In this document: piece by piece, positions 42,071 through 51,748 of the stretch
How the letters are laid out: each line of letters begins with the position of its first letter
How positions within the stretch are numbered: the first letter of the stretch is position 1
NCBI GenBank assembly: GCA_963844055.1
Contig: CAWJMN010000002.1
Span: 1,550,001-1,614,000, forward strand
Length of the DNA stretch: 64,000 nt
Direction of reading: 5' to 3'
From: CAWJMN01 sp963844055
Lineage (GTDB): Bacteria; Planctomycetota; Planctomycetia; Pirellulales; Pirellulaceae
Notes under the pieces: generated by a model
What the model was told of the DNA's origin: nothing
Databases searched by the model: none
What the model saw: only the letters and a program-made list of their open reading frames with translations
Translations under genes and position numbers: made by a program

Positions 42071-45000
42071 CTACAGCGTCTTGCGATCGCCTTGACCGAC
42101 TAGATAATCGATCAGCAGGTCGGCCGAATCGTTGTAGAAGTCGTCTGCACCATCGCCACCAGTCAGGCTGTCACGCTCATTGTCATTGGTGACCGTCAGG
42201 CCAGCAAATGGAATGCCTGGAGCTACCGCTGCACTCCAATTGTTCAGCAGCTCTAGCATGGCGAGGTCGCTTACATCGCCGTAGGCCTTGCTGTCTGCAT
42301 TGCCGCTGTTGGTGCCGGCGAACGAAACAAGGCCACCCACCAGAAGATCTCGGTTTTGATCGCCCCGGAGGATATCTTGGCCAAGACCACCCACGAGGAC
42401 ATCGTTTCCAAGGCCGCCATTGAGAGTGTCGTTCCCATCACCGCCGTAAAGGAAGTCGTCACCCCCTTCGCCGGCTAGGTTGTCATTTCCAGCGCCACCG
42501 TAGAGGCGGTCATTTCCGTTTGCACCATTGAGGTTGTCGATCCCGTCGCCACCGTAGAGGGTGTCATCTTGAGCGCTGGCGGTAACGATATCGTTGCCAC
42601 CTTGGCCGTAGATACGATCCGCACCATTACCCGGAGCTGTGGTGAGGATGTCGTTTCCATCTGTGGAAGGATTGGAAGCCGCTCCTCCTTGGGAGTTGAA
42701 GATGCTGTGATCCACTTGCGTTGCACGCCAAGCGATGGCTGCAGGATCAAGCGGAGTGACCATCACGTCGAGGTTTGGCAAACCTGCCACGACAGGGTTG
42801 AACACGTCGCCCCAGATCTCGTCAGCACCACCTGCACCTCCCGAGATTCGATCAAGACCTTCACCACCAACAATCAGATCGTTTGCCGCACTGCCGGTGA
42901 TGCTATCATCCCCTTCATTGCCGTACAGTTCGAGCGGTAGGTTCGCTGGCATCGCAGAGGTGGCAATGTAATCATTTCCACCACGGGCGTAGACAACGAG
43001 CTTAGTCGTTGGAGCATAGTCTCCGAAGTAACCATTGTTGGCACGAATCCGAACTTTACCACCGCTGAGCCCCATCAGGACAATGTAGTCCGACGAGTCC
43101 GTTGCCCGCATGTAGAGGGCCCCTTGGTGGACGTTGGTCAGGGCACCGGTATCGTACAGGTCGATATCTTCAATGCCGTTGTAGACCAAGCGACGATGGG
43201 AAGCTGAATCGGCAATACCAGTCACCGTATCGACAATCACCGGGCCAGTGGTGCTGGACATGTCTAAATAGAGCCGATCCCCTGCCTTGTCACCATCAAT
43301 CGAGTTCTTCGAGAGCGGATTGAAAAGCGGAACATCCGGTGTACCGCCATCGATGAAGATGTTGGCTCCCGTTGCCAGGCTATAAGCAGGCACAATCTTG
43401 TTGGCGGCATCACCAAAGGTGTCATTCCCCGCATCGCCGTAGAGATTGATGTTCGTCAATCCAGCTGGCGTGTTGGTCGGAGTTGCAGGCACATTCAGAT
43501 AGAACTGGTCGGTACCGTCGCCACCATGCACATTGACGATTGCCAAGTCATTATTGACGCTTGGAGCGGTCAAAGTCGTTGTGATGGTATCAGCCAAGTT
43601 GGTACCGGTCACATCCAGAAGATTGATGTTGCTGAAGGTCACATCAACACTGGAAGCAGGCGTCACATTGTCGATGGTAGTGCCAGTGATTTGCACATTG
43701 GTCAATGCGGCCGAGTTAGCCAAAGCCACGAGGAACAACTGATCATTACCTGCCGCAGGGCCGCCATCGACCACTACCTTGCCATTGATCAAATCGGAAC
43801 GATTGGCGCCCGAGGGGACGAGCCCATCACTTGCCAAGCGGAACGTATCATTACCCGCTTGACCAAGCATGGTAATTAGGCCGAGGTTGCCACTGGTGGA
43901 ACCGACTTGGAGGGTGTCATTGTTATTGCCACCATCCAGCAAGATCACCGGATCGTTTGCAACGGCACTTCCGAACCCTTGCAGATTCAAAGTATCGTCT
44001 CCATCAAGGCCGAACAGGCTTAGCCCGCTAAAGCTGTGCGTTCCTCCCGAGGCCGTATAGTTGAACGGCGTGTAGGTCACAGGATTGATGTTGGTGGTCG
44101 CCCCAACGCCCGATACATGGATCGTATTGGCGAGGTTATCGCCAAGGATCGTCAGGCTGCCTGGGTTGGCGTTGCCGCCGGTTCGATTGACCGAGCCCGT
44201 TGGGCCCAGGCCCGTAAAGTAGCTCGTCAAGTTTCCAGCACCGGCCGTCGTTAGCACTTCACCACCTGAGCCAATGCCGCTTCCATTTCCGATTGCATAG
44301 GTCTGGCTAATGCCGGCCCCTGTCAATGCGAAGTTGAGCTGATTAACGCCCCCTGCACCCTGGAACAACAAGCCCGCTTGCCCAGCCAATAGTGAATTGT
44401 CTGGCGTTGCAGGAACTGCGACGGCAAAGACGGGGAGCGTGTTGATGTCATCCACGGTGACGGTTTCACTTGCCGGTGTCCCGACCACCTTTAGCGACAA
44501 CACGCCACTGCTGGCTGGAGTTGCGGCCAAGTTCGCTTGGAACAAGATCGGACCGGCATTGGAGCCATCCCGTAGTTGCAACTTCGACGTTGTAACATCC
44601 CGCATGACAAACAGGTTCGTCGTAGCTGGAGCACTGTTTGCAAAGTCATAGATGAGGTGGTAGCCACCGAGGATTTGGCTATCTTCGATGCTCTTGAAGC
44701 GAATCGACTGCAGTCCGCCACCGAAAGCCCAAGTTCCCGACCCAGCACCGTTGTAAGGCGAAGTACCACCAACCGTCAGGCTGGCGCCCGTCCCCGTCAC
44801 GTTCATTGCCAACACGTCGCCGGTTGGTGTCCCTACGGGCAGATCGCCATCGATGTTAAACGTGGTCGTTGTTTGAGCGTAAACATTGAAGGTGTCATCA
44901 TCCGTGTTGCCATTGAGGAAGGTGCCACCTGGCGCGGTAATCACAACCGGCACTCCGACAGACCCGGCCAGCGTAAACACGCCCCCGGTACCAACATCGG

Positions 45001-48000
45001 CATTGCCTGCATCGACATTGCCGGTCACCGTTGTGCCAGCCGTAATCGGAGCATTGATGGTAAGGTCATCGCCAGCATTCAGCAGTACGCTGCCAGTCGC
45101 ATTGATCGATGAGCCTACGATCAGGTTTTGAATTCCTAGGCCGTCAATTGTTGAAAGGGTGACATTGCCGCCGAGCGTATTCACTGCTTCTGCGATGGTC
45201 AGCGTGCCAGTCGTACCAACATTGATGTTGCCTGCCGTGGCTTGCAAACCAGCGATGGCTACGGTTACACCTCCGACGAACAAATCACCACTGTTCGTCA
45301 GGGCGATGCCACCACTTCCGCCCGTTGCTTCCAGTTGTGGAGTCGCGGTCTCGATCGGATTTCCTGCACCGATGCCGGCGCTGGCAAATAGGGCCAGCGT
45401 ACCGGTTACTGTGATGTCGGTCGTCGCATTGGCGTCCGAAATGCTTCCTAGTCCCGCATTCAAAGAGGCATTGGCGGCCGACAGGGCTCCGGTCGTAAAG
45501 GCAATCGACTGCGAGCTAATGGCAAGGTTACCCGAAACAACCAAGGTACCGCTGACCGTTACCGAATCGGTACCGTTACCGGTTGAGATGGTCACATTGG
45601 CGTTGGCGTGACCATTGTTGCCACCGGTGATGGCTACGGTGTCGTTGCCATCGGTCCCGCCAGCGACGGTGTCGATGTTGACGAGTCCATTATTCCAAAG
45701 GTGGACCGCTTCAAACGGGACAAGCCCCGAGGTTCCCGAAACAACCAGGGCTGGAATCAGACCGGTTGCAGCATCGAACCCATTGGCCACTGTCAGTGCA
45801 TCATCGGCATTGGGGAAGTTGACATTCACCACCGCAAGGGCCGACATATCAACCGGTTCTAGCTGGGTGAAGTGAATCACACCTTGACCGGCAATCGTGA
45901 CCGTTCCATCGTTATCGAGAAGCGGATTTAGCACGCCATCTGGGGCATAGGTTGCCGTTTGCGTTCCACTGCCAACGATCTTGAGGACGTCGCCGTAATT
46001 GGGATTGGCACCTGGAGTATCTTGCGATCCACCGTTGAAGAAGATGCCATTGGTTGGCAATGCAAAATTGTTAAGGAGGACGGTCATCAGATCGTCTCCT
46101 CCAAGTCCATTGAAGGTGAAGGCGGGGTTCCCCGTGACGTTCACTGTTGGTCCGCCATTGAGCGAATAGCTGTAGCCACCTGCCGTTGGCGTAAACTCCA
46201 AGGTATCTGCACCAGCAGTACCAATCACCGTGGGGCTAGTCCCCAAGACAACGTCGTTTCCATCACCACCTTGATAGCTGATGAAGAGCTGCTGGCCGGC
46301 CAGCGTGACGAGCGAGCCTTCCGGCAGGCTGCCAAAGATGCCACTGACAGGGTCACTTCCATCGTTGTTGACGATGACAAAGGAATCTGCAGGATTTAGC
46401 ACGTAAGGACCGCTAAGTGTCAGGGTTGCATTGCCGAGGGCAACCGTTCCATTGACGATCAAATTATCAAAGGCGTTTGCAGGATTGGTGCCATTGATTT
46501 CAATCGGAAGCGTGTCATTGCTGGTGAGCGTAACATTGCCGTTGACGACAACTTGCCCAGGACTTGCTCCAAGTGCCAGGGTGACGGCCTTGTCACCGCT
46601 AAGACCCAGGTTCACATTTTCCGTATAGGTGCCAGCGCGGACGGCCAACGTTCCGGTGCTTGTCAAAGCGTTATAGCCCTCGGTGATTCGGCCTGTGCTG
46701 CCGACTTGTGCACCTTGGGTCGTCACGGTCAGTGAGCTGAAGTCCCCTTGGAAGCCGTAGGCGATTGGATTGGTATCCAGGCCCGAATTGAGCCAAGGCG
46801 TCACATCGAAGTTGGCCGAAGCAGGGCCGAGGATGTCGGGCTGACCGCCGGGAGCTACCGCGATACCACCAAAGGCGACTGGAATTTGGGCCGCATAGCC
46901 CGGTTCCGCGCTGTTGGCGGTTGAAAACGCTGGAGTGGTTGTTCCAAACCAGTTGCCGCTGAAATCCTTCAGGTTGGTACCAGGTACAGGAATTGATCCG
47001 CCCGTTTGGCGATCGACAATTTGCCCATACCAGTTACCACTGAGGTTGTTGTTGGTGAAGACGCTGCCAATCGCCGATTGAACCGGAATGTTTGTCCCGC
47101 CACTTCCATCCAGGAACAGAATGCCAACGGTGAAGTTGTTGGTGATGGTGTTTTCAGAAACTTGCAGGTTGTCAGTCTGATTGCGGAAGACCAAACCGGT
47201 TCGGTTATCGCTGATCACATTGTTGCGAATCGTGTGGCCGTTCGAATTATTGATATCGATGCCCGTACGATTGCCGGTGATCAGATTGTCGTGGATCAGA
47301 GCAGCCGTGAAAGCTTGCCCTTGGATCGTAATACCACCAATATTGAGGCCAGGATCATTCCACTGGCCCGGGTTGTTTCCCTCACGAGTGATCGTGAAGC
47401 CGGCGACTTCTACATTGCTGGCTGCAATTTGGACGGTCGAACCAGAACCACCAATGGCACCACTAATCGTGGTTGTACCTGGGCCCATTCCAGGACCAGC
47501 GCCGAACAGCTTGAGCGTTTTGAGAATGCTCACATCTTCGATGAACGTCCCTGCGGCCACATGAACGGTGTCATTGGCGATGGCGGCATCGACGCCGCGC
47601 TGAATGCTTCCGCTGGACTGTGTGACATAGACATCGCCTGCATCCACACGGATAAAGCCTAGGGTGGCGTCATCAATTGCATGGATCAGCTTGTTTTCGA
47701 TCCCAAAGTTTTGGGCCAGCGTGGCGGTTGCACCGGTCAGGCCATCAAACGTGGCAGTTGTGCCGTTGATTTCGAGGTTGTCGAGAGCACCATTGAGCAG
47801 ATTGACGTAGTTAGCAGTTTGTCCCGTAAAGGCAACATTATTTAGTGTGTTGCCAGCCAGCGCCGTGGTGGAACCCTTCATGGTCAAACCCATGAGACCG
47901 CCACTGATCGTGACGCCTGCATTAAGGGCGAGTGTCGTTGTCGTACCGCCTGTGGCATCGACGGTGATTCCAGTACCGCCAGGAGCGCTACTAATGGCCA

Positions 48001-50983
48001 ATCCTGTGATGTTGACGGTTGATGCAGCGCCTGGACCGCCAGCAAGGAAGTTCGTCGTTCCAATCGGGTTGAAGACCAGGTTGTTGGTGAACAACACACC
48101 CGAGACTTTGGTTCCGGTAACCGAGTTGGTCGCGCCCAGCGTGATGGTGTTGCTGGTAGGAACGTTGAATAGCCCGATGCCGTAGTCAGTACCCGAGATG
48201 GCGTTGCTCGTAAACGATGGATTGACCGCATCTTGGATCGAAACCATCAGGATGCCAAAGTTATTTGCAACGGCTCCTACTTCTGCGCTGATCTGGTTGT
48301 TGTTGGCCGTCAGCGAGGTCGCATTGTTGTATTGCAACCAATAGAGAAGTCCGCCAGCATAGGCATGAATCTCATTATTGGAAACCGACCAAGTGGCAGG
48401 ACCAACGGGACCATTGAAGTTATTGAGATGAACGCCTGTCCAAACACGCGTCATCTTGTTATTGGTGACGTCGGCGTAGTAGTTGCCACGTAGCGAGACC
48501 GCATAGCCAAAGTCGTAGGCACCGATGCTATCAAACCAGTTGTTACTGATCGTATTGCCGGTTGCAAGACTGTCACCCCGGAAGCCAATCGAAACATTCT
48601 TGATGATGTTATTCCGTACCACGGTACTAGAAAAGGAACCGTTAGCACGAACACCGTAGGCGGCATTCGCATCAGCACCACTGGCCATTGGTACGCCAGC
48701 GACGGTGGTGTCATCGCCATCGATGACAAAACCATCGATCGTGACGCCACTTGAAGTAATATTGAATAGGGCCGTTTGATTGCCACTTGGAAGCACGATG
48801 GATTCTGCACCACGTACGCCCGAGCCCGAAACTCCTGCATTGGCGCCTTGCAGCGTCAGCGATTTATTGACGTTCAGGTTAGCGGCAGAGTATGTGCCCG
48901 ATTCCACCTTTACGATGCGTGCGCCAGCAACCAGTGCTCCATTTGCCGAGAGGTTGATACCTTCTTGGATTCGGCCTGTGCTACCAACTTGTGCCCCTTG
49001 GGCCGATACGGTGATCGAGCTGAAATCTCCCTGGAAGCCATAAGCCGACAGGTTGGTGTCCACCCCGGTGTTCAGCCAAGGCGTCACATCGAAGTTGGCC
49101 GAAGCGGGGCCGAGGATATCAGGCTGACCGCCGGGAGCTAGGGCACTACCACCAAAGGCGACTGGAATTTGGGCCGCATAGCCCGGTTCTGCGCTGTTGG
49201 CGGTTGAAAACGCTGGAGTCGCGGTCCCAAACCAGTTGCCACTGAAATTCTTGACATTGGCGCCTGGTGCGGGAAGCGAGCCGCCCGTTTGGCGATCGAC
49301 AATTTGCCCGTACCAGTTACCACTGAGGTTATTGTTGGTGAAGACGCTACCAACCGCAGATTGAACCGGCGAGTTTGACCCGCCACTTGCATCGATGAAC
49401 AAAATACCAACGGTGAAGTTGTTCGTGATGGCGTTTTCCGTCACCACCTGATTATCGGTCTGATTGCGGAAGAGCAGGCCTGTACGATTGTCGCTGATCA
49501 CGTTGTTACGAATCGTGTGGCCATTCGAATCGTTGATGTCGATACCGGTACGATTGCCGGTGATAAGATTGTCATGAATCAGTGCTGCCGTAATCGCCTG
49601 CCCTTGGATCGTGATGCCGCCTGAATTGAGGCCAGGATCATTCCACTGGATGAGGTTATTCCCTTCACGAGTGATCGTGAAGCCGGCGACCTCTACATTG
49701 CTGGCTGCAATCTGAACAGTCGAACCAGAACCACCAATGGCGCCGCTGATGATCGAGCTGCCTGGACCGGCACCGAGCAAATGCAAGGTTTTGGTAACGC
49801 TAACATCTTCCACAAAAGTTCCCGAAGCAACATAGACGTTGCCACCAGCAGCAACGCCCGTTACGCCGCCTTGAACTGTGGTAAATGCATCGGTCCCGAA
49901 TACAAGCCCTGCCACGGAGGAAGGCCCATTCCAGGTGACGATGTCACCTGCATCAAGTCCCGAAGCTCCGTTGTCGGTCGTGATGGCAAAGTCGGCCGCT
50001 TGATCCACGTACGTGTTGGTCGGCTGGGCTTCAAAGGCGGCAGAGTAGGAGCCGAGGGTTGCGCTGGGATTCGAAGAATTGTAGGCGCGATACGATAGGT
50101 CATCGACAAAAATGCCCTGCGACGCATTATCCGCAAAGGCTCCGTAAGCGCTGGGGGCTGCTCCCGAGCGGAAGAAAAGTCGATTGCTAAGTGCATACGG
50201 GGAATTGATGCCGTTGCGATATCCTTCAAACGTTCCAAAGTTAGGCGTGTTGAAGTTAGGGCTTGCTGCATTGGGGTTTAGCAGCAGACTTCCATCGAGA
50301 GAAACCTGGAACTTGTCATTACCGGCGCCGTCTGTGAATACTGCAACGATGTCGATGCGATGCCAAACCGTTCGGTTTAGTCCCGTGCTAACAATCTGTG
50401 TGTTGAGGAAGTCACCCGTAACTCCATCGGGTTCTGACATGCGAATTTGAAAACCACCATCCACATCGGCGCGATTCGTAATCGCCATGAACGTGTTGCG
50501 GTCATCGCCAGAAACGGTTCCTAGATCGACTTCAATATTCGAACCATCCGCAACCGCACTTCCCGCCTTGAAATAGAAGGTGGCAGAGAAGCGATCGGCT
50601 AATGCACCGGAACTTGGTTGGCCAGCTGATACGGCAAGGCCTGGAGTGAACGGCCAGCCATTGAACGCACCATTGGCACTGCCATTGGTCGTGTTATTGG
50701 AGATTTGCCACGAGCCCACCCCGGTGTGTGCGTTGAGGCCCGATTGATCGACGGTTTGAAAAACGCTGGAAGAGATGGCGATATTGCCGCCCGTCCAACC
50801 ATCCTGTCCTTGAATGGAGCCGGCCGTAAATCCAGCCATCACGCGACGATCTTCCAGACCTTCAAATAGCAGCTTTCGACTGGCTAGTTTGCGAATTCTA
50901 GACTGGATTGCTGCTGCCGATTTCCGGGAGCTAGAACCTTTGCGAGCCGACCGCTGCGTCAAATTCGTAAATCCAAAGACCAT
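42071..50983 (-). CDS. Giant secreted beta-helix / RTX surface protein (2970 residues) with LEDR motif
   Basis: The protein starts with a Lys/Arg/Ser-rich stretch and LFEGLEDRRVMAG at about 39-51, the planctomycete LEPR-XLL-type N-terminal motif. A lectin-like sandwich follows (about 52-310), then two right-handed parallel beta-helix regions with NosD-type repeats (ALIHDNLITGNRTGIDIN, GHTIRNNVISDNRTGL) at about 380-680 and 1140-1430, then long Gly/Asn/Thr-rich sheet repeats, and RTX calcium-binding nonapeptides (GGAGNDNLAG, GGDGNDTLNG) at about 2680-2720 and 2800-2890. It is probably an exported adhesin or matrix protein, Ca-stabilised. No sortase, dockerin or autotransporter module is present. 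The ATG at 50983 has AGAGGA upstream and the gene ends at a strong terminator. Confidence 0.88.
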   Translation of the reverse strand: MVFGFTNLTQRSARKGSSSRKSAAAIQSRIRKLASRKLLFEGLEDRRVMAGFTAGSIQGQDGWTGGNIAISSSVFQTVDQSGLNAHTGVGSWQISNNTTNGSANGAFNGWPFTPGLAVSAGQPSSGALADRFSATFYFKAGSAVADGSNIEVDLGTVSGDDRNTFMAITNRADVDGGFQIRMSEPDGVTGDFLNTQIVSTGLNRTVWHRIDIVAVFTDGAGNDKFQVSLDGSLLLNPNAASPNFNTPNFGTFEGYRNGINSPYALSNRLFFRSGAAPSAYGAFADNASQGIFVDDLSYRAYNSSNPSATLGSYSAAFEAQPTNTYVDQAADFAITTDNGASGLDAGDIVTWNGPSSVAGLVFGTDAFTTVQGGVTGVAAGGNVYVASGTFVEDVSVTKTLHLLGAGPGSSIISGAIGGSGSTVQIAASNVEVAGFTITREGNNLIQWNDPGLNSGGITIQGQAITAALIHDNLITGNRTGIDINDSNGHTIRNNVISDNRTGLLFRNQTDNQVVTENAITNNFTVGILFIDASGGSNSPVQSAVGSVFTNNNLSGNWYGQIVDRQTGGSLPAPGANVKNFSGNWFGTATPAFSTANSAEPGYAAQIPVAFGGSALAPGGQPDILGPASANFDVTPWLNTGVDTNLSAYGFQGDFSSITVSAQGAQVGSTGRIQEGINLSANGALVAGARIVKVESGTYSAANLNVNKSLTLQGANAGVSGSGVRGAESIVLPSGNQTALFNITSSGVTIDGFVIDGDDTTVAGVPMASGADANAAYGVRANGSFSSTVVRNNIIKNVSIGFRGDSLATGNTISNNWFDSIGAYDFGYAVSLRGNYYADVTNNKMTRVWTGVHLNNFNGPVGPATWSVSNNEIHAYAGGLLYWLQYNNATSLTANNNQISAEVGAVANNFGILMVSIQDAVNPSFTSNAISGTDYGIGLFNVPTSNTITLGATNSVTGTKVSGVLFTNNLVFNPIGTTNFLAGGPGAASTVNITGLAISSAPGGTGITVDATGGTTTTLALNAGVTISGGLMGLTMKGSTTALAGNTLNNVAFTGQTANYVNLLNGALDNLEINGTTATFDGLTGATATLAQNFGIENKLIHAIDDATLGFIRVDAGDVYVTQSSGSIQRGVDAAIANDTVHVAAGTFIEDVSILKTLKLFGAGPGMGPGTTTISGAIGGSGSTVQIAASNVEVAGFTITREGNNPGQWNDPGLNIGGITIQGQAFTAALIHDNLITGNRTGIDINNSNGHTIRNNVISDNRTGLVFRNQTDNLQVSENTITNNFTVGILFLDGSGGTNIPVQSAIGSVFTNNNLSGNWYGQIVDRQTGGSIPVPGTNLKDFSGNWFGTTTPAFSTANSAEPGYAAQIPVAFGGIAVAPGGQPDILGPASANFDVTPWLNSGLDTNPIAYGFQGDFSSLTVTTQGAQVGSTGRITEGYNALTSTGTLAVRAGTYTENVNLGLSGDKAVTLALGASPGQVVVNGNVTLTSNDTLPIEINGTNPANAFDNLIVNGTVALGNATLTLSGPYVLNPADSFVIVNNDGSDPVSGIFGSLPEGSLVTLAGQQLFISYQGGDGNDVVLGTSPTVIGTAGADTLEFTPTAGGYSYSLNGGPTVNVTGNPAFTFNGLGGDDLMTVLLNNFALPTNGIFFNGGSQDTPGANPNYGDVLKIVGSGTQTATYAPDGVLNPLLDNDGTVTIAGQGVIHFTQLEPVDMSALAVVNVNFPNADDALTVANGFDAATGLIPALVVSGTSGLVPFEAVHLWNNGLVNIDTVAGGTDGNDTVAITGGNNGHANANVTISTGNGTDSVTVSGTLVVSGNLAISSQSIAFTTGALSAANASLNAGLGSISDANATTDITVTGTLALFASAGIGAGNPIETATPQLEATGGSGGIALTNSGDLFVGGVTVAIAGLQATAGNINVGTTGTLTIAEAVNTLGGNVTLSTIDGLGIQNLIVGSSINATGSVLLNAGDDLTINAPITAGTTVTGNVDAGNADVGTGGVFTLAGSVGVPVVITAPGGTFLNGNTDDDTFNVYAQTTTTFNIDGDLPVGTPTGDVLAMNVTGTGASLTVGGTSPYNGAGSGTWAFGGGLQSIRFKSIEDSQILGGYHLIYDFANSAPATTNLFVMRDVTTSKLQLRDGSNAGPILFQANLAATPASSGVLSLKVVGTPASETVTVDDINTLPVFAVAVPATPDNSLLAGQAGLLFQGAGGVNQLNFALTGAGISQTYAIGNGSGIGSGGEVLTTAGAGNLTSYFTGLGPTGSVNRTGGNANPGSLTILGDNLANTIHVSGVGATTNINPVTYTPFNYTASGGTHSFSGLSLFGLDGDDTLNLQGFGSAVANDPVILLDGGNNNDTLQVGSTSGNLGLITMLGQAGNDTFRLASDGLVPSGANRSDLINGKVVVDGGPAAGNDQLFLVALANSAALTNVQITGTTIDNVTPASSVDVTFSNINLLDVTGTNLADTITTTLTAPSVNNDLAIVNVHGGDGTDQFYLNVPATPTNTPAGLTNINLYGDAGNDTFGDAANKIVPAYSLATGANIFIDGGTPDVPLFNPLSKNSIDGDKAGDRLYLDMSSTTGPVIVDTVTGIADSASHRRLVYNGIEDIDLYDTGALTNVHQGALYMRATDSSDYIVLMGLSGGKVRIRANNGYFGDYAPTTKLVVYARGGNDYIATSAMPANLPLELYGNEGDDSITGSAANDLIVGGEGLDRISGGAGGADEIWGDVFNPVVAGLPNLDVMVTPLDPAAIAWRATQVDHSIFNSQGGAASNPSTDGNDILTTAPGNGADRIYGQGGNDIVTASAQDDTLYGGDGIDNLNGANGNDRLYGGAGNDNLAGEGGDDFLYGGDGNDTLNGGLGNDVLVGGLGQDILRGDQNRDLLVGGLVSFAGTNSGNADSKAYGDVSDLAMLELLNNWSAAVAPGIPFAGLTVTNDNERDSLTGGDGADDFYNDSADLLIDYLVGQGDRKTL
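46690..47570 (-). repeat. Internal duplication of giant gene, copy B
   Basis: This segment codes for the second beta-helix block. It is highly similar in bases as well as residues to 48972-49835; the two are about 2280 bases apart. Shared peptides include IVDRQTGGS, SGNWFGT and GYAAQIPVAFGG. Confidence 0.8.
48972..49835 (-). repeat. Internal duplication of giant gene, copy A
   Basis: First of the two beta-helix blocks. Long runs of bases are identical to copy B, so the duplication or a later gene conversion is recent relative to the rest of the gene. Limits are approximate. Confidence 0.8.
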
Positions 50984-51748
50984 AGCTGTTCCTCTTTAAT
51001 CGGTGGCTTATGCCTACACTCAATTGCGCTTTTGAGATGGAAAATCCAGCTCGTTTTAATGTGAAATATCGCCTGTAACTGCAGTACTGTTCCGGTATCC
51101 GTTACGGCGTAGATTTCAGCGCTAAACAATACTCACCTACCCCAGGCTATTCAGCCGTCAAACTCATTACAACCAGTAAGAGGCGAGTTAGGCGAAGTAT
51201 TAATGTGAATTTTTCAATAGACCAACGAAGACTGATCAATGAATATCTGACGCGTCCCTAGCGCGTTTTCCGCCCTAGAACCCACCAAGCATAATAAAAC
51301 GAAAACATATATATTTTCCGTTATATAACGCTATTTTTAGCTGAGCAGGCCTAGTGACATACGGTTTAATCGGGCCGGAATGGAAGCAATGGGCGCCGCA
51401 CAAATGTCAAGAATAAACTGAAACGTCTGGAATTCCACAGTCGTTTTATTCCAATTCATGGCACATGATCGGCAGGTCTTAAGAGACCTATTCGGGGTAG
51501 CCAGATCGAGAGACATTAAGGGGGCTTAACTTTCCTTAATGTTTTTAAAGGACTCAAATCCTGTCGGGCAGATATGGGGGGATAAAAGTTCGCCCAAATG
51601 ACCCGGTAAGCGTGCCCCAATAGATGGCCTCTTCGAGCCACAATTGGCCCATTAATAGGACCAGCCGGTTGTCTAGTGCCATCGACTTCGTGGCCGCCAG
51701 GTACTGTCGATATCCCCTCTTCAGGAGGCACCGAGTGGAGACGGCGAT
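50984..51748. other. Long non-coding, locally AT-rich region
   Basis: This 765-base gap lies upstream of the giant gene and downstream of the porin, both on the minus strand. About 51285-51345 is distinctly AT-rich (ACATATATATTTTCC, TTATATAACG), unlike the flanking DNA, and is a reasonable place for promoter or regulator binding. No open frame with a credible start was found. Confidence 0.5.
50990..50995 (-). promoter_or_regulatory. Ribosome binding site of the giant surface-protein gene
   Basis: AGAGGA in the minus direction, 6 bases before the ATG at 50983, a strong match to the anti-Shine-Dalgarno sequence. Confidence 0.7.

Noticed and set aside
42480..42560. Regular repeats resembling a CRISPR array
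   Set aside because: They are the DNA of RTX nonapeptides inside the giant gene; units are 27 bases, in frame, with no spacers.
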